The notes: generated by a model from the sequence alone, not told the origin. A stretch of DNA of 64,000 nt from Candidatus Nitrosotalea sinensis (GCF_900143675.1 NZ_FRFC01000003.1:653561-717560); one strand, 5' to 3'; positions 7,110 to 16,527 are shown, counted from the first letter of the stretch. Program-made: numbers and translations.

Positions 7110-8366
7110 TTGCCCGTTCCGATTAACACAGGCGATACCGCCTGGCTGATGATAGCATCTAGCTTGGTACTGCTCATGATCCCAGCACTTGGGATGTTTG
7201 AAGCAGGCCTTTTGAGACAAAAAAATGCAGTCTCTGTTTTCATGCAGATTTTCTTTGGTCTTGCACTTCTTAGTGTAATGTGGTTTACAGCAGGCTTTAG
7301 TCTTACATTTGGACCTGACACAGGAGAAGGAATTACCGGAAACATGGACTGGAGATTCCTAAAAGGTGTATCTCAAAATGAAGGGCTCCATTATGCCCCT
7401 ACAGTTCCAGGGGTATCATTTGCCATGTTCCAGATGATGTTTGCAGTCATTACTCCTCTGATACTTACAGGCGCTGTTGCAGAGAGGATGAAGTTTAGTG
7501 CTTATATTTTGTTTATAGTTGCATGGAGTGCGCTGATTTACTATCCGCTTGTACACTGGATATGGGGAGACGGTTGGCTCCACAAACTCGGCGTAGTGGA
7601 TTTTGCAGGAGGAATGATAATTCACACAACTACAGGTGTTGGAGGAATTGCAGCGGCACTTGTTCTTGGGAGAAGACTTGGATTTGGCCCTGGAATTATG
7701 GTGCCCCACAATATTCCACTTGCAGTTTTAGGCTCTTCATTATTGTGGCTAGGTTGGTTTGGATTTAATGCAGGAAGTGCATATGCGGCAGGCTCACTTT
7801 CAGGAATTACAATTGTCAACACACAGATGGCATCTGCGGTGTCATGTCTTATCTGGGTTGTAGTATTTTGGATTAGGACAAGAAAATCAAGTGTCATTGC
7901 AGCAATCAACGGCGCAGTTGCAGGACTTGCAGGAATTACTCCTGCATCAGGTTATGTCGGAGTAGAATATGCTGTAGTAATTGGAATTGTTGCAGGCTTT
8001 GCATCGTCTTTGATGGTTCCAATCTTTAAGGAGAAACTAAAGATTGATGACGCACTTGATATTGGAGCAGTACACGGAGTCGCAGGAATTGTCGGTTCTT
8101 TGCTAGTTGGAGTATTTGCAGATTCTGCAGTAAATCATCTTGGAATAAACGGCTGGCTCTTTGGAAACCCTGGACAGCTTGGAGCACAAGCAATAGGTGT
8201 GGCAATTGCAATAATCATGGGATTTGGAGGAACCTGGGTCATACTGAAGATAATAAAATCATTGATTCCAATCCGTGTCAAGCCAGAAGTTGAAGAGGCA
8301 GGACTTGATATTGAAGAACACGCAGAAAGGGCATACTCTGATGAAGAAGAGTATGGAAAACTCTAG
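7110..8366 (+). CDS. amt: ammonium transporter Amt
   Basis: A 418-residue protein with about 11 transmembrane helices. It takes up ammonium, the energy and nitrogen source of these archaea. Signatures include ALGMFEAGLLRQKN near residue 27, the twin pore histidines (VHWIWGDGWL region and GAVHGVAGIVGSLLVG), and FNAGSA in the middle. The start appears to be TTG at 7110 because mature Amt N-termini (INTGDTAW) follow at once, and AAAATACTTA at 7071-7080 is a well-placed TATA element. The Asp/Glu-rich C-terminal tail (EEAGLDIEEH) is cytoplasmic. No GlnB gene is adjacent. Confidence 0.95.
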   Translation: MPVPINTGDTAWLMIASSLVLLMIPALGMFEAGLLRQKNAVSVFMQIFFGLALLSVMWFTAGFSLTFGPDTGEGITGNMDWRFLKGVSQNEGLHYAPTVPGVSFAMFQMMFAVITPLILTGAVAERMKFSAYILFIVAWSALIYYPLVHWIWGDGWLHKLGVVDFAGGMIIHTTTGVGGIAAALVLGRRLGFGPGIMVPHNIPLAVLGSSLLWLGWFGFNAGSAYAAGSLSGITIVNTQMASAVSCLIWVVVFWIRTRKSSVIAAINGAVAGLAGITPASGYVGVEYAVVIGIVAGFASSLMVPIFKEKLKIDDALDIGAVHGVAGIVGSLLVGVFADSAVNHLGINGWLFGNPGQLGAQAIGVAIAIIMGFGGTWVILKIIKSLIPIRVKPEVEEAGLDIEEHAERAYSDEEEYGKL

Positions 8367-8475
8367 TGCTACAGAATGCTTGATTTTATTCTTAGATGAG
8401 ATATCTCTTGATTGTCTAAAAATAGTACCGTTTGTGTAGATCATCCATAAATATCCGTAATGTCATCTGGATGCA

Positions 8476-9138
8476 ATGACTATACTACAACCTCGTTACC
8501 TAAACTTGCTCATTATAGTGGCAAGTTCCATGGCAATCATATCACTAATTGCGCCAATAGGATCAGCAAATGCAATACCTACACACAATATGTCTCACAA
8601 ATCTTTTCTCCATAATGGAAATGTACCACATGGCTCTTCCTTGGTACTTGATATCAACTACAAAGTTACAAATGATGAAGATTCTGGATTTCTTGGCTAT
8701 TGGGCCTTGGATGATTATGTCAAACACATCAAAATCTGGAAAGTACCTGATGGAAGCTTCTATGCTCTAGTGCAGTATGACGGAAGATTCCATACCTTTG
8801 CAGGCGTTCCCAGTCCGCAAAATGGGGTGCCTGAACCAAAGACTGCAACAGGTGAATTCAGTGGTGGATATGTTGCAACATTTACCGGAACATTTTCACC
8901 CGCTCTGGCCACAAGGGGAGATATGGGAAAATTTGATTTTGGAGGCTCCAAAGCAGACATACTGTTGGGAACATATGGCAATGGGCAAGCTGGATCTATA
9001 ACACCATTTAGCTATCTTGATCATTATTTCACAGGTATTGGCTCTTTCAATGAAGATCCGTGGGGGTGGACGTATCATTACAAGAATCAATCATGGAGCA
9101 ATCTATCCACTGGTTCAAGTGGAGACATTGTTACATAG
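8476..9138 (+). CDS. exported protein of unknown function
   Basis: A 220-residue protein with a signal peptide (hydrophobic core at residues 11-28, cleavage likely near ANA in GSANAIPTHN). The mature part is rich in Gly, aromatic residues and His and looks like an all-beta secreted domain; segments such as GYWALDDYVKHIKIWKVPDG and YVATFTGTFSP suggest beta strands. No catalytic motif was recognised. It is monocistronic, after the Amt gene. Confidence 0.7.
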   Translation: MTILQPRYLNLLIIVASSMAIISLIAPIGSANAIPTHNMSHKSFLHNGNVPHGSSLVLDINYKVTNDEDSGFLGYWALDDYVKHIKIWKVPDGSFYALVQYDGRFHTFAGVPSPQNGVPEPKTATGEFSGGYVATFTGTFSPALATRGDMGKFDFGGSKADILLGTYGNGQAGSITPFSYLDHYFTGIGSFNEDPWGWTYHYKNQSWSNLSTGSSGDIVT

Positions 9139-9254
9139 CATTTTTTTTATCCTGTCTTGTATGCAGAAAATAATATCTGAATTTGCGTTTTTACAAAAAA
9201 GAGAATCTGCAAGAACGATAAATACAAGATTATACAATGTATTTCTGACATACC

Positions 9255-9437
9255 TTGACAAGCAAAGAAGAATTTCTTGAAGCAGCACGAAAAATACATG
9301 AAAGTGAGACTGCGCCTATTCAAAAACCGATGGACCGTGGAGCACCAACGGTACTAGAAGTAATTAACAATCAAAAGAGACTTGCAAAAATGATGGAATA
9401 TTTGGTTCAGACAATAGAAATGTCTGGCAAGAAATAA
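9255..9437 (+). CDS. small conserved-looking acidic/helical protein
   Basis: A 60-residue helical protein from a TTG start. An upstream ATAAATAC (about 9219-9226) makes a TATA box at the right distance for a leaderless transcript. The sequence (EEFLEAARKIHESETAPIQK, then VINNQKRLAKMMEYLVQTIE) has no Cys or membrane segment and could be a small dimeric adaptor. No family was recognised. Confidence 0.55.
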   Translation: MTSKEEFLEAARKIHESETAPIQKPMDRGAPTVLEVINNQKRLAKMMEYLVQTIEMSGKK

Positions 9438-9561
9438 CTGCATTACTTTACATTTGTTTTCACTGAACCGATTTTTATAGGGCTTGCTATCTCTGATTTG
9501 GTTCTAACAGGGACGTGATAATCTAGAATATCTTAAAATATAAAATTCTGCAATGTATCTC

Positions 9562-9717
9562 ATGGGCGGATTTTCAAAGGACTGTCCTGTTTGCGGAAAA
9601 AATTTTACCAGTCTGATAGAGTATACAAATCACATTGGTATAGATCACAAAGACATTCCTCCGGACCAGATACTAAAGATGCACAAGGAAGACAAGTGGT
9701 CATTTTCAAACAAATAG
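9562..9717 (+). CDS. single C2H2 zinc-finger microprotein
   Basis: A 51-residue protein with one C2H2 finger: CPVC, then 12 residues, then HIGIDH, i.e. C-x2-C-x12-H-x4-H. An in-frame ATG nine bases upstream (9553) is an alternative start. Thaumarchaea encode many such one-finger proteins, thought to bind nucleic acid or protein. The spacing is identical to that of the microprotein at 54158-54298. A TATA-like AAATATAAA lies just upstream of the start codons. Confidence 0.7.
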   Translation: MGGFSKDCPVCGKNFTSLIEYTNHIGIDHKDIPPDQILKMHKEDKWSFSNK

Positions 9718-9718
9718 G

Positions 9719-10048
9719 TTACTTGTCTTTTATCTTATCTAGTATAGAATCTATCTTTTTGTCCAATTCTTGCAATGAATCAAGTGACGACTCGTGCTTG
9801 TCGTCAAACTCCTCTAATCGCTTCAAGATTTCGGTATGGTTTTCTTCTAAATCCTTTATCCTTCCTAGTATCTTGTCTTGCTGATCTGATGTTCTTTTCT
9901 GTCTGTTGTATATCCACCAGCTAACAACTCCTCCAATTATGGTACCAGCTATTATTCCAAGATATGTTGATGCAGCATTACTCATGTCACTGCAGTTCTT
10001 TGATAGTTCTGTCATGCATCCCCAAAGGTCGAAAGTAACAGGCAGCAT
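9719..10048 (-). CDS. membrane-anchored coiled-coil protein
   Basis: A 109-residue protein with one transmembrane helix (about residues 28-45, YLGIIAGTIIGGVVSWWIY) followed by a charged heptad-rich coiled coil to the end (ILGRIKDLEENHTEILKRLE). Three in-frame ATG codons near the 5' end leave the start uncertain; the longest form is given. It is convergent with the zinc-finger gene and ends two bases from its stop. Function unknown; the architecture suits a scaffold or tether. Confidence 0.6.
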   Translation of the reverse strand: MLPVTFDLWGCMTELSKNCSDMSNAASTYLGIIAGTIIGGVVSWWIYNRQKRTSDQQDKILGRIKDLEENHTEILKRLEEFDDKHESSLDSLQELDKKIDSILDKIKDK

Positions 10049-10125
10049 GATGTTATCACAAGACTGGCCATAGTTTTACAGTATCTATGAGCATGAATTA
10101 ACGAGCTTGTAAAATGATTGACATC

Positions 10126-10404
10126 TTATTGTATTCTGGCAAGAAAGTCTGCTATTGGCTTTTGGTATGTAAATTCTTGCAGGTATGAGTTTACATCTCT
10201 CACCACTTTGGAATGTGCTGTACCAAATATGCTCTTGAGAACACTTGAGAGGTAATCTGGATGGTCATAACAGTCGGATATGCTGGAATTGTATTCATTT
10301 TGAAGCGTTGATTCTACTTTGGTTAGGGTGTCATTGCTTATCTTTAGAAGGGTGTGCTCTATTGCAAGCACTGCTATTGCTTTTTGCTCTCTTAGAGTAC
10401 TCAT
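10126..10404 (-). CDS. small conserved protein, paralogue of the 25401-25679 product
   Basis: A 92-residue soluble helical protein with a central ISDCYDHPDYLSSVLKSIF. The 92-residue protein at 25401-25679 has ISDCYEHPEYLKTVLVEVY at the same position and the same length, so the two are paralogues. The conserved Cys, His and Pro suggest a small binding module, but no function is known to me. Thaumarchaea carry several lineage-specific output domains of this size, and this may be one. Confidence 0.65.
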   Translation of the reverse strand: MSTLREQKAIAVLAIEHTLLKISNDTLTKVESTLQNEYNSSISDCYDHPDYLSSVLKSIFGTAHSKVVRDVNSYLQEFTYQKPIADFLARIQ

Positions 10405-10619
10405 GGTATGCTCCTTATGGTATCATGGATTTGTGACGTTATACTCATATTTTTGATTGTTACAAAATTATACAAAAAGAGTCTGGCAAACCCCGTCGAT
10501 CTTTGATTCCAATCTGGCATTTTAGAGCATACTGCGGTACTGTATCAAGATAAGAATTTCTACAGAGTTGAACCAATCCTTGTTAAATTATATGTTGTAA
10601 ACCATATCTTGATTATGTC

Positions 10620-11315
10620 ATGGCAAATGATGATGATTTTCTAGTCAAGGCAGAAGAGCATATCGAGGTAATCAGTACTGAGGATCAGAGAATAAAAATA
10701 ATTGGAGAAGAGCTTGCAAATGATACCGGAAGGGCAATCTTTGGAAAGATATCACAAGGTGTGCTGAGCACAAACGATATCGCAAAAGCACTTGATGTCT
10801 CATTACCTCTTGTCAACTGGCACATAAATCGGCTGCTTGGAGTGGGACTCATCAAGGTCGAAAAGATAGAACTCAGCTCAAAAAACAAGCAAATGAAATA
10901 CTATGGACCTGTCAAGACGGCATTTGTGATTGTACCTCCATCTACGCCCATGGAAAATAATGTTTCAAAATCAAAAAAAGATGCAATCTTTATGCAGCTT
11001 CGACACTATCTGGCAGCAATTGCAGCCTTTGTTATAGTAGGTCCGCTTGTGTATGTAATGGAACAAAACCAATCTGAAAATCAACCGCCTCAAATACCTG
11101 AGATGACACAAAGGGCAATGATGAAGGCCTCTGAATCACTCCATTCCAACATGACTGCAGCTCCATTTGCTGTAACCAGTGCGCCTGTAGAGCATGTTTC
11201 AACAATGTCTGATCCTGCCATGATTGTAATTGCAATACTTGGTGCTTCTGCTGCTTTTCTTGCAGTATTTTTTGGAACAAGGCTTTTTTCAAAATTTAGA
11301 CAATCTAGAAAATAA
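10620..11315 (+). CDS. membrane-anchored winged-helix regulator
   Basis: A 231-residue protein whose N-terminal 105 residues form an ArsR-like winged helix (GRAIFGKISQGVLSTNDIAK, then DVSLPLVNWHINRLLGVGLI as recognition and wing). A transmembrane helix follows at about 132-150 and another at about 201-221, separated by a Pro/Met-rich, probably extracytoplasmic segment. A DNA-binding domain tied to the membrane suggests one-component sensing of an external signal. The ATG at 10620 follows a TATA-like element. Targets are unknown. Confidence 0.75.
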   Translation: MANDDDFLVKAEEHIEVISTEDQRIKIIGEELANDTGRAIFGKISQGVLSTNDIAKALDVSLPLVNWHINRLLGVGLIKVEKIELSSKNKQMKYYGPVKTAFVIVPPSTPMENNVSKSKKDAIFMQLRHYLAAIAAFVIVGPLVYVMEQNQSENQPPQIPEMTQRAMMKASESLHSNMTAAPFAVTSAPVEHVSTMSDPAMIVIAILGASAAFLAVFFGTRLFSKFRQSRK

Positions 11316-11449
11316 TTACAATATTTACAAAATATATCCCATCAACAAAAAATGCTACATCTTGATTTGTATTTTATAATTTTTTAAAAAAATTAAGTTA
11401 AAATAAAATTTAATCAAAGCCTATAAGCTGTACTGTATATTGGTATGGC

Positions 11450-12223
11450 ATGGCAACAAAAAAAATGCTTGCAACACTTGCAGCAATCTTGATTGTATCA
11501 ACTGCAATCTTTGCAAGTCTTGAAGTATCACAACAGGGAGCTTATGGCCAGACAACAGTAATTCCTGCATCGCGGGAAAGAACGGTATCTGTTACAGGCT
11601 CTGCAACTGAATCTGTAACACCTGATTTGGTTACAGTCCAATTTGGTGTAGATACTGATGCCAAGACTGCAAAAGATGCAATCAGCGAAAACTCGCAGCT
11701 AATGAATACTGTAGTAGCTGCAGTTCAAAGTGCAGGTGTCACAACAGACGAAATTAGTACTGCAGGATTTTCAATCTATCCTGTGTATAATGACTCTGTA
11801 CCAGATCCTATGACTGGAATACACAAGAGTGTTCTGACAGGATATCGAGCATCAAACACACTTTATGTCAAGACAACCAAGTTGTCTCTGGCAGGAAGCA
11901 TCGTTGATTCTGCTGTCGGTGCAGGAGCAAACAGGGTGGACAATATATCGTTCTCACTCTCACCTGACAAGCAACAGAGCATGCAAGATGACCTGCTTGG
12001 AAAAGCAGTACTTAATGCCAAATCACGAGCAGAAAAGGCAATTGGACCTCTAAGCCAAAAGATAATCGGAGTCAAGGCTGTCAGTCTGTCTGAATTTACT
12101 CCGTCACCAATGCCGATGTACTATGGCGCAATGGCCATGGTTGACAAGTCTACGCCCGTATTTACGGCAAACCAACAAGTAACAACTACTGTAAATGTGA
12201 CCTTCCTAATTGGGGACCAGTAG
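11450..12223 (+). CDS. exported SIMPL (DUF541) domain protein
   Basis: A 257-residue secreted protein with a signal peptide (hydrophobic core residues 6-24, cleavage near AYGQ). The remainder is a SIMPL/DUF541 domain: RTVSVTGSATESVTPDLVTV near residues 45-64, alternating beta strands and helices, and a closing TTTVNVTFLIGD. Such proteins form oligomeric rings in the bacterial periplasm, with links to oxidative stress; the archaeal role is unknown. A T-rich stretch follows the stop. Confidence 0.82.
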   Translation: MATKKMLATLAAILIVSTAIFASLEVSQQGAYGQTTVIPASRERTVSVTGSATESVTPDLVTVQFGVDTDAKTAKDAISENSQLMNTVVAAVQSAGVTTDEISTAGFSIYPVYNDSVPDPMTGIHKSVLTGYRASNTLYVKTTKLSLAGSIVDSAVGAGANRVDNISFSLSPDKQQSMQDDLLGKAVLNAKSRAEKAIGPLSQKIIGVKAVSLSEFTPSPMPMYYGAMAMVDKSTPVFTANQQVTTTVNVTFLIGDQ

Positions 12224-12388
12224 TTTTACATTTCTTTCTTTTTTGTTTATATTGATATTGAAAATCTTGAATCTGGTCTTGTCACGCACAAGTGGTTTTT
12301 GCATGAAATTGACACATTTGGGCTTGTGTCCCGGATCTTGTGGTGTATTAGCAAAAATTTGATATATTATAACTACCATATATTATAG

Positions 12389-12619
12389 TTGGAGACCGCA
12401 TATATCATGATAAATTGTGAGATGGGTGCGGAAGGGGCAATCGTAGATGGTGTAAAAACAATAGATGACGTAAAAGAAGTCTCAGGTGTTTTTGGCAACT
12501 ATGATATCATAATAAAAGTAGAATGCTCAGATATTGAAGATCTGCGAGATATCATAACAAGAAAGATACGCCATTTGGATCAGGTCAAGTGCACTACTAC
12601 ACTGATGTGCGCAAATTGA
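12389..12619 (+). CDS. stand-alone Lrp/AsnC effector (RAM) domain
   Basis: A 76-residue protein from a TTG start that consists only of the ferredoxin-like ligand-binding domain of Lrp/AsnC regulators: METAYIMINCEMGAEG, VKEVSGVFGNYDIIIKVEC, and a closing LDQVKCTTTLM. There is no DNA-binding helix-turn-helix. Stand-alone RAM proteins bind amino acids and can mix with full-length Lrp proteins. TATATTATAAC about 27 bases upstream supports the TTG start. Confidence 0.8.
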   Translation: METAYIMINCEMGAEGAIVDGVKTIDDVKEVSGVFGNYDIIIKVECSDIEDLRDIITRKIRHLDQVKCTTTLMCAN

Positions 12620-12714
12620 TCCTCCTGTCTGCGGTATTTCCCAGGACGCCCATGTTATTGTAAAATCAGTATGCAAAATTCCTTTTAAGCACCTTTGTGT
12701 GATTGTATGGTATC

Positions 12715-13665
12715 ATGGAGATAATGGGAAGAGGGTTTACGCAGATAATCCAAGAGATGCCATGCTATTTTCACATATTTGGCAAGTTTGCAGGATACAA
12801 GTTACTCAATAGAAAAAGTCCACTTTATGGTTCTGCTGATATAATTAACGTCTGCAATCTCCACTGTACTCATTGCTACTGGTGGCTAAACAGAAAAGAA
12901 AATGAAGAGCTGACAGTTGAGCAGTGGCAAAAAGTAATTGATGAGAAATTCAAGAAAAACCATGTTTTTATCATAACGTTGGTTGGGGGAGAGCCAACAC
13001 TACGCCCTGATGTCATAGACTTGTTTGTCAAGCAATTTCCAAAACGGGTCTGCATTGTATCAAATGGTACCCTGCCTATACGAAAAATTCCAAACCTGTA
13101 CTTTTACTGGATCTCAATTGATGGCACAAAAGAAATCCATGACAAGATTCGTGGGCCTGGTTCTTATGATAAAACGCGAAAACATGTTCTAGAGTATGTG
13201 CAAAATAATGGAGACAAGGCCTGGAAAGATATCTGGATAACAATGACAATCAACTCGCAAAACTACAAGACAGTAAAAGATGTCATGGAGGAGTGGCATG
13301 ATCACACAAACAAGATTGGATTCCAGTTCCATACTCCGTTTGCAAAGGGAGACCCCTTGTTCCTACCATTTGGTCCTGAGAGGACTAGAGTTGTAGATGA
13401 CATCATGGCAATGAGGAAAAAATTTGATGATGATTACATCATAAATCCTGACAGCCAGCTGGAGTTGATGAAAAAAAATTGGGGAGGACGTGGAACAACT
13501 CCTATTGACTGTCCTACTTGGGCAATTGTATCAGTTGATCACATGGGAAGAGAAAAGCGGCCATGCTGTATTGGAAGTGCGGAAAACTCGGCAATGAAGC
13601 CAATATGCGAAGAATGTGGGCTTGGTTGCTATTCAGTCCTAGTAGGATATGGCATGAAAGGGTAG
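12715..13665 (+). CDS. radical SAM protein with Cys-rich C-terminus
   Basis: A 316-residue radical SAM enzyme (ATG at 12715; a TTG 12 bases earlier is possible). The cluster motif NVCNLHCTHCYW places Cys47, Cys51 and Cys54 as C-x3-C-x2-C; LVGGEPTLRPD is the usual GGE SAM-binding motif. The C-terminus has further cysteines (CPTWAIV, RPCCIG, CEECGLGC), as in SPASM-type auxiliary cluster domains. The substrate is unknown. It is related in layout to the enzyme at 58563-59639, though not a close copy. Confidence 0.85.
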   Translation: MEIMGRGFTQIIQEMPCYFHIFGKFAGYKLLNRKSPLYGSADIINVCNLHCTHCYWWLNRKENEELTVEQWQKVIDEKFKKNHVFIITLVGGEPTLRPDVIDLFVKQFPKRVCIVSNGTLPIRKIPNLYFYWISIDGTKEIHDKIRGPGSYDKTRKHVLEYVQNNGDKAWKDIWITMTINSQNYKTVKDVMEEWHDHTNKIGFQFHTPFAKGDPLFLPFGPERTRVVDDIMAMRKKFDDDYIINPDSQLELMKKNWGGRGTTPIDCPTWAIVSVDHMGREKRPCCIGSAENSAMKPICEECGLGCYSVLVGYGMKG

Positions 13666-13667
13666 AA

Positions 13668-13916
13668 TCATCTTCCTGCTCTTCTGTCGATGAAAAACAC
13701 AAATGCGCCAATCACTAACGCAATAATTCCAAACTGGCTTATGGTTGTCAATTGATTGCTCATTGCTATCATGTGATAGTTTGCATCTGCAATCAAACTT
13801 GAATTTGCGGGATTTATTGTTGGAGTCAGATTCAATACCATTTGGGAGAGAAAATGTCCTGCTAGGAACATGACAATACCTGCAATCATGATTCCTGCAC
13901 CTCGTTTTAGTTTCAT
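13668..13916 (-). CDS. small two-helix membrane protein
   Basis: An 82-residue protein with transmembrane helices at about residues 9-29 and 58-77 and a short Asn/Thr-rich extracytoplasmic loop between them. Its start overlaps the stop of the 455-residue PEF-CTERM gene by four bases, so the two are coupled. It could be an accessory membrane partner of the surface protein. No family was recognised. Confidence 0.65.
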   Translation of the reverse strand: MKLKRGAGIMIAGIVMFLAGHFLSQMVLNLTPTINPANSSLIADANYHMIAMSNQLTTISQFGIIALVIGAFVFFIDRRAGR

Positions 13917-15280
13917 GTCTTTAAAAATCTGGGCAAAATCAGGGCTGCAGTAAATACTACTATTGATATCATGATAACTCCTGATGGAAATTCAGGCACT
14001 ATGGCAGGTCTTGATACGATTCCAGTAAACTCGGCATCTGCAAAACTATTTCCATTTAGGTTCTCAAATCCCAAAGTTATCGGGCCTGTATAGTTGTCTG
14101 GAATGTTCATGTCTATTGTGCTTGGTGTACCGTCACTGTTTGTTGTTCCACTCTTATGATATACAAGACCATTCTTTCCTTCAATTGCAGAAAAGTCATA
14201 TGGTATCGAGCCTACCGTCTTGTTTACAATATAGGGGTCAAATACCTGGAAGGATAACTTTGTTGTGTGTCCTGCCATGATTTGAGGTGGGTCCCAGCTG
14301 AGGCCTACCTTGTATTGGGCATTTCTTGTATACTGGATTATTGGAAATGCAGTCTGATTGCTTGGAGACAATGTAAAGTCCATCTCTTGTTTTGTGTTTT
14401 GTTGCTGACTTATGGCGGTTATTTCTTGTTTGTACAGTATCAGGTGAATGATTCTGTATTCGTCTGAAGAATAGTCATCAATGCTTATTGCCTTGTCTGG
14501 AAGTTGTACGCCGTTAACGCTTGCATCATATTTTGTAACAACAAATGTTGCAAAGGATCTTGGTATCTTTAGTTCTTGGTGTACAACTGTGACTTGTTTT
14601 AGATTGTCAGGGCTCCAGTTAAACGGCATTGTAAAGCTCATTTTTTTATTGTCTTTATCATACTGGAAATTTCCTATTGTATCATAGTACGCAACAATGG
14701 AGACTGTCTGTTTTCCGTCGTCTTTATCGTCTACAGTGTACTGGTTTGTTTGCGGTATTGATATTGCAGCATCATATGACTTGCTAATTTGGTTATCATA
14801 AGAGCCAAGTGTTAGAACACTAATCTTGAATTTATATAGACCGCCTGACACAAAGACTGGACCTTTTATGTCGTAGGTTCCGCTATGACCTAATAGTCCT
14901 GGCAATACGCCGCCCTTTTCTGTTATTGTTATATTGTTTGTGGAATTGTCAGGTATGACATTGAACAAAAAGTTGCCACTGTCACTCATGAATATGTGGC
15001 CAAACAGCGCATTGTTGTCCTTGAAGGCTGCAACTGAGAGTGTTACCTGCTGGAATGGGACTTGGTTTGATGCATCTTGAACTATGAAGTTTATCTGGGT
15101 TCCTACATGATTGTTGTCAATCAAAAATGGTGATGAGTTAATTGACAATGTAACATTCTTGTTTCCAATCATTGCAGGGGGGAGTATCTCACTTGCAAGC
15201 CCGTCACCGTATACTGATGTGAAAAAAATACCTGAAAACAAGACAAATCCACTAATGCATAAAATGGCAATCTTTTTCAA
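13913..15280 (-). CDS. PEF-CTERM surface protein
   Basis: A 455-residue secreted protein with a signal peptide (residues 1-25, SVYGDG after cleavage) and a C-terminal sorting tail: IVPEFPSG, a hydrophobic helix, then a basic end (LPRFLKT). Such tails are processed by archaeosortases and anchor proteins to lipid. The body has repeated beta domains (residues about 40-150, 160-310 and 330-420) without catalytic motifs; extracellular binding or structure is likely. The last gene of the pair (82 residues) overlaps its stop. Confidence 0.78.
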   Translation of the reverse strand: MKKIAILCISGFVLFSGIFFTSVYGDGLASEILPPAMIGNKNVTLSINSSPFLIDNNHVGTQINFIVQDASNQVPFQQVTLSVAAFKDNNALFGHIFMSDSGNFLFNVIPDNSTNNITITEKGGVLPGLLGHSGTYDIKGPVFVSGGLYKFKISVLTLGSYDNQISKSYDAAISIPQTNQYTVDDKDDGKQTVSIVAYYDTIGNFQYDKDNKKMSFTMPFNWSPDNLKQVTVVHQELKIPRSFATFVVTKYDASVNGVQLPDKAISIDDYSSDEYRIIHLILYKQEITAISQQQNTKQEMDFTLSPSNQTAFPIIQYTRNAQYKVGLSWDPPQIMAGHTTKLSFQVFDPYIVNKTVGSIPYDFSAIEGKNGLVYHKSGTTNSDGTPSTIDMNIPDNYTGPITLGFENLNGNSFADAEFTGIVSRPAIVPEFPSGVIMISIVVFTAALILPRFLKT

Positions 15281-15375
15281 TTTTCACGAATTGTTATCTT
15301 TTATCTATAAATAAACAATGGGTATCTTCTCATTGTATTATAACAGAACCTAGATGATGGTATTTTCTGATATTG

Positions 15376-15873
15376 TTAGAGGTTTGCAAATGTGTCTGCA
15401 AAGTTGTATGCAGTTCTCTCAAGCAACACTGGATTGTATTTTTCTATTATCTCTCTGACCATGTCTGGATTTTTCAACGAATATGTCTTTCGTAGTTCCA
15501 TGATCTTGATTTCAATAATGTCATCTTCTACAAGTTTTGAAAGAAATGTAGATACTGTGGATGGTGCCTTTTTGACTAGACCTACAAGATCATTGAATGC
15601 AAGGGGCGAATTCTGGAGTAGTGCTAAAAGTATCTGTCTTTGAGTGTCACGCCTAAGACTTGATATCAGGACTGATTCTTTTTCTGTTACAAAAAGAGGA
15701 TAAAATCTAGTCTCCCCTGATTTTCTGTCAATTTTTACAACTCCATTTTCTTCTAGCTTTCTTGTATGGTAGCTCAGCACTCCATTTTTGAGTCCTGTCT
15801 CCCTCATTATCTCCCTGAATTTTATCCCGGGATTTTTTTCAATAATGTTGACTATCTCTGATGTTCTATCCAT
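15376..15873 (-). CDS. double winged-helix transcription regulator
   Basis: A 165-residue protein with two winged helices: residues 1-60 (KFREIMRETGLKNGVLSYHT) and 70-135 (FNDLVGLVKKAPSTVSTFLS). The layout matches thaumarchaeal and euryarchaeal MarR/ArsR-like tandem wHTH proteins. The gene starts two bases after the stop of the membrane protein gene upstream, indicating an operon. It is a candidate for binding the TGGTAT dyads in 16304-16551, but this is inferred from proximity only. Confidence 0.8.
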   Translation of the reverse strand: MDRTSEIVNIIEKNPGIKFREIMRETGLKNGVLSYHTRKLEENGVVKIDRKSGETRFYPLFVTEKESVLISSLRRDTQRQILLALLQNSPLAFNDLVGLVKKAPSTVSTFLSKLVEDDIIEIKIMELRKTYSLKNPDMVREIIEKYNPVLLERTAYNFADTFANL

Positions 15874-15875
15874 GT

Positions 15876-16268
15876 CTAGTCCTTCCTAAATACACTAATC
15901 GCAAACATTCCGAGGGTTGACAATTCAAAGAAATGACCTACCTCTTCTGCGGGAAACGGACCTAAATAGTATGTGTATTGCCATGCTGCATCTACAAGCG
16001 ATAATGCTTCTGCTATGACAAACAATGAAAATGCTATCATTGTGAAGAACATTCTTTTGGTCTTGACCCTGGAATATGCAATTGCTGAAATCACACTAAG
16101 AAACACTGCAAGACTTATTCCGCTGAGATGAATCAAAATGTGGAATACTTGGAACTTGTGAAGCAGGTGTGGCAAAATTACAGGCACCGCTAAAATACCA
16201 ATTACTAGAAACATTATCAGAGTCAACAAATTTGATCTATTTTCAATAATGTTGTTGTATCTTAACAC
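15876..16268 (-). CDS. four-helix membrane protein, partner of the wHTH gene
   Basis: A 130-residue protein with four transmembrane helices (about residues 15-35, 42-65, 70-90, 105-127). The frame stays open to 16460, but the upstream part encodes a Cys/Thr-rich, unlikely N-terminus and contains promoter elements, so I chose the GTG at 16268, which has TATA-like ATTTAAATT 22-30 bases before it. A sensor role for the wHTH regulator encoded next is plausible. No family was recognised. Confidence 0.6.
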   Translation of the reverse strand: MLRYNNIIENRSNLLTLIMFLVIGILAVPVILPHLLHKFQVFHILIHLSGISLAVFLSVISAIAYSRVKTKRMFFTMIAFSLFVIAEALSLVDAAWQYTYYLGPFPAEEVGHFFELSTLGMFAISVFRKD

Positions 16269-16303
16269 ATCTCTAAATGGTTCAAATTTTAATTTAAATG
16301 AAA

Positions 16304-16359
16304 TGGTACAATCATCGAACAAATTAGTTGAATATGTGGTATATTCGTTAAATGTACCA
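16304..16359. promoter_or_regulatory. two TGGTA-type operator-like sites
   Basis: Two sites lie just upstream of the TATA box of the gene starting at 16268. Site C (16304-16326) begins TGGTACAATC and contains TCGAAC. Site B (16337-16359) has arms TGGTATATT and AATGTACCA around a 5-base centre, one mismatch in 9. They share sequence and length (23 bases) with sites at 16529-16551 and 20113-20135, which suggests one regulator. Confidence 0.45.
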
Positions 16360-16527
16360 TCTTGTTTATTTTGTAAATTGGTGTCATATGTGGTACAGCA
16401 TATCGTCTTGGCTTCATCATGCTCTTTTTTTGCTGTGTGACAAGTGCGGTCATGCAGCAAAAATGAGCCATTTTTCTAAATATTTTTTGATATGATTTTT
16501 GTAATGGGTTATTGCGTCTTTGCATGA

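Noticed and set aside
15876..16460. Longer 194-residue version of the membrane protein
   Set aside because: The added N-terminus is Cys/Thr-rich and unlike a protein start, and it would overlap TATA and operator-like sites; the GTG at 16268 fits better.
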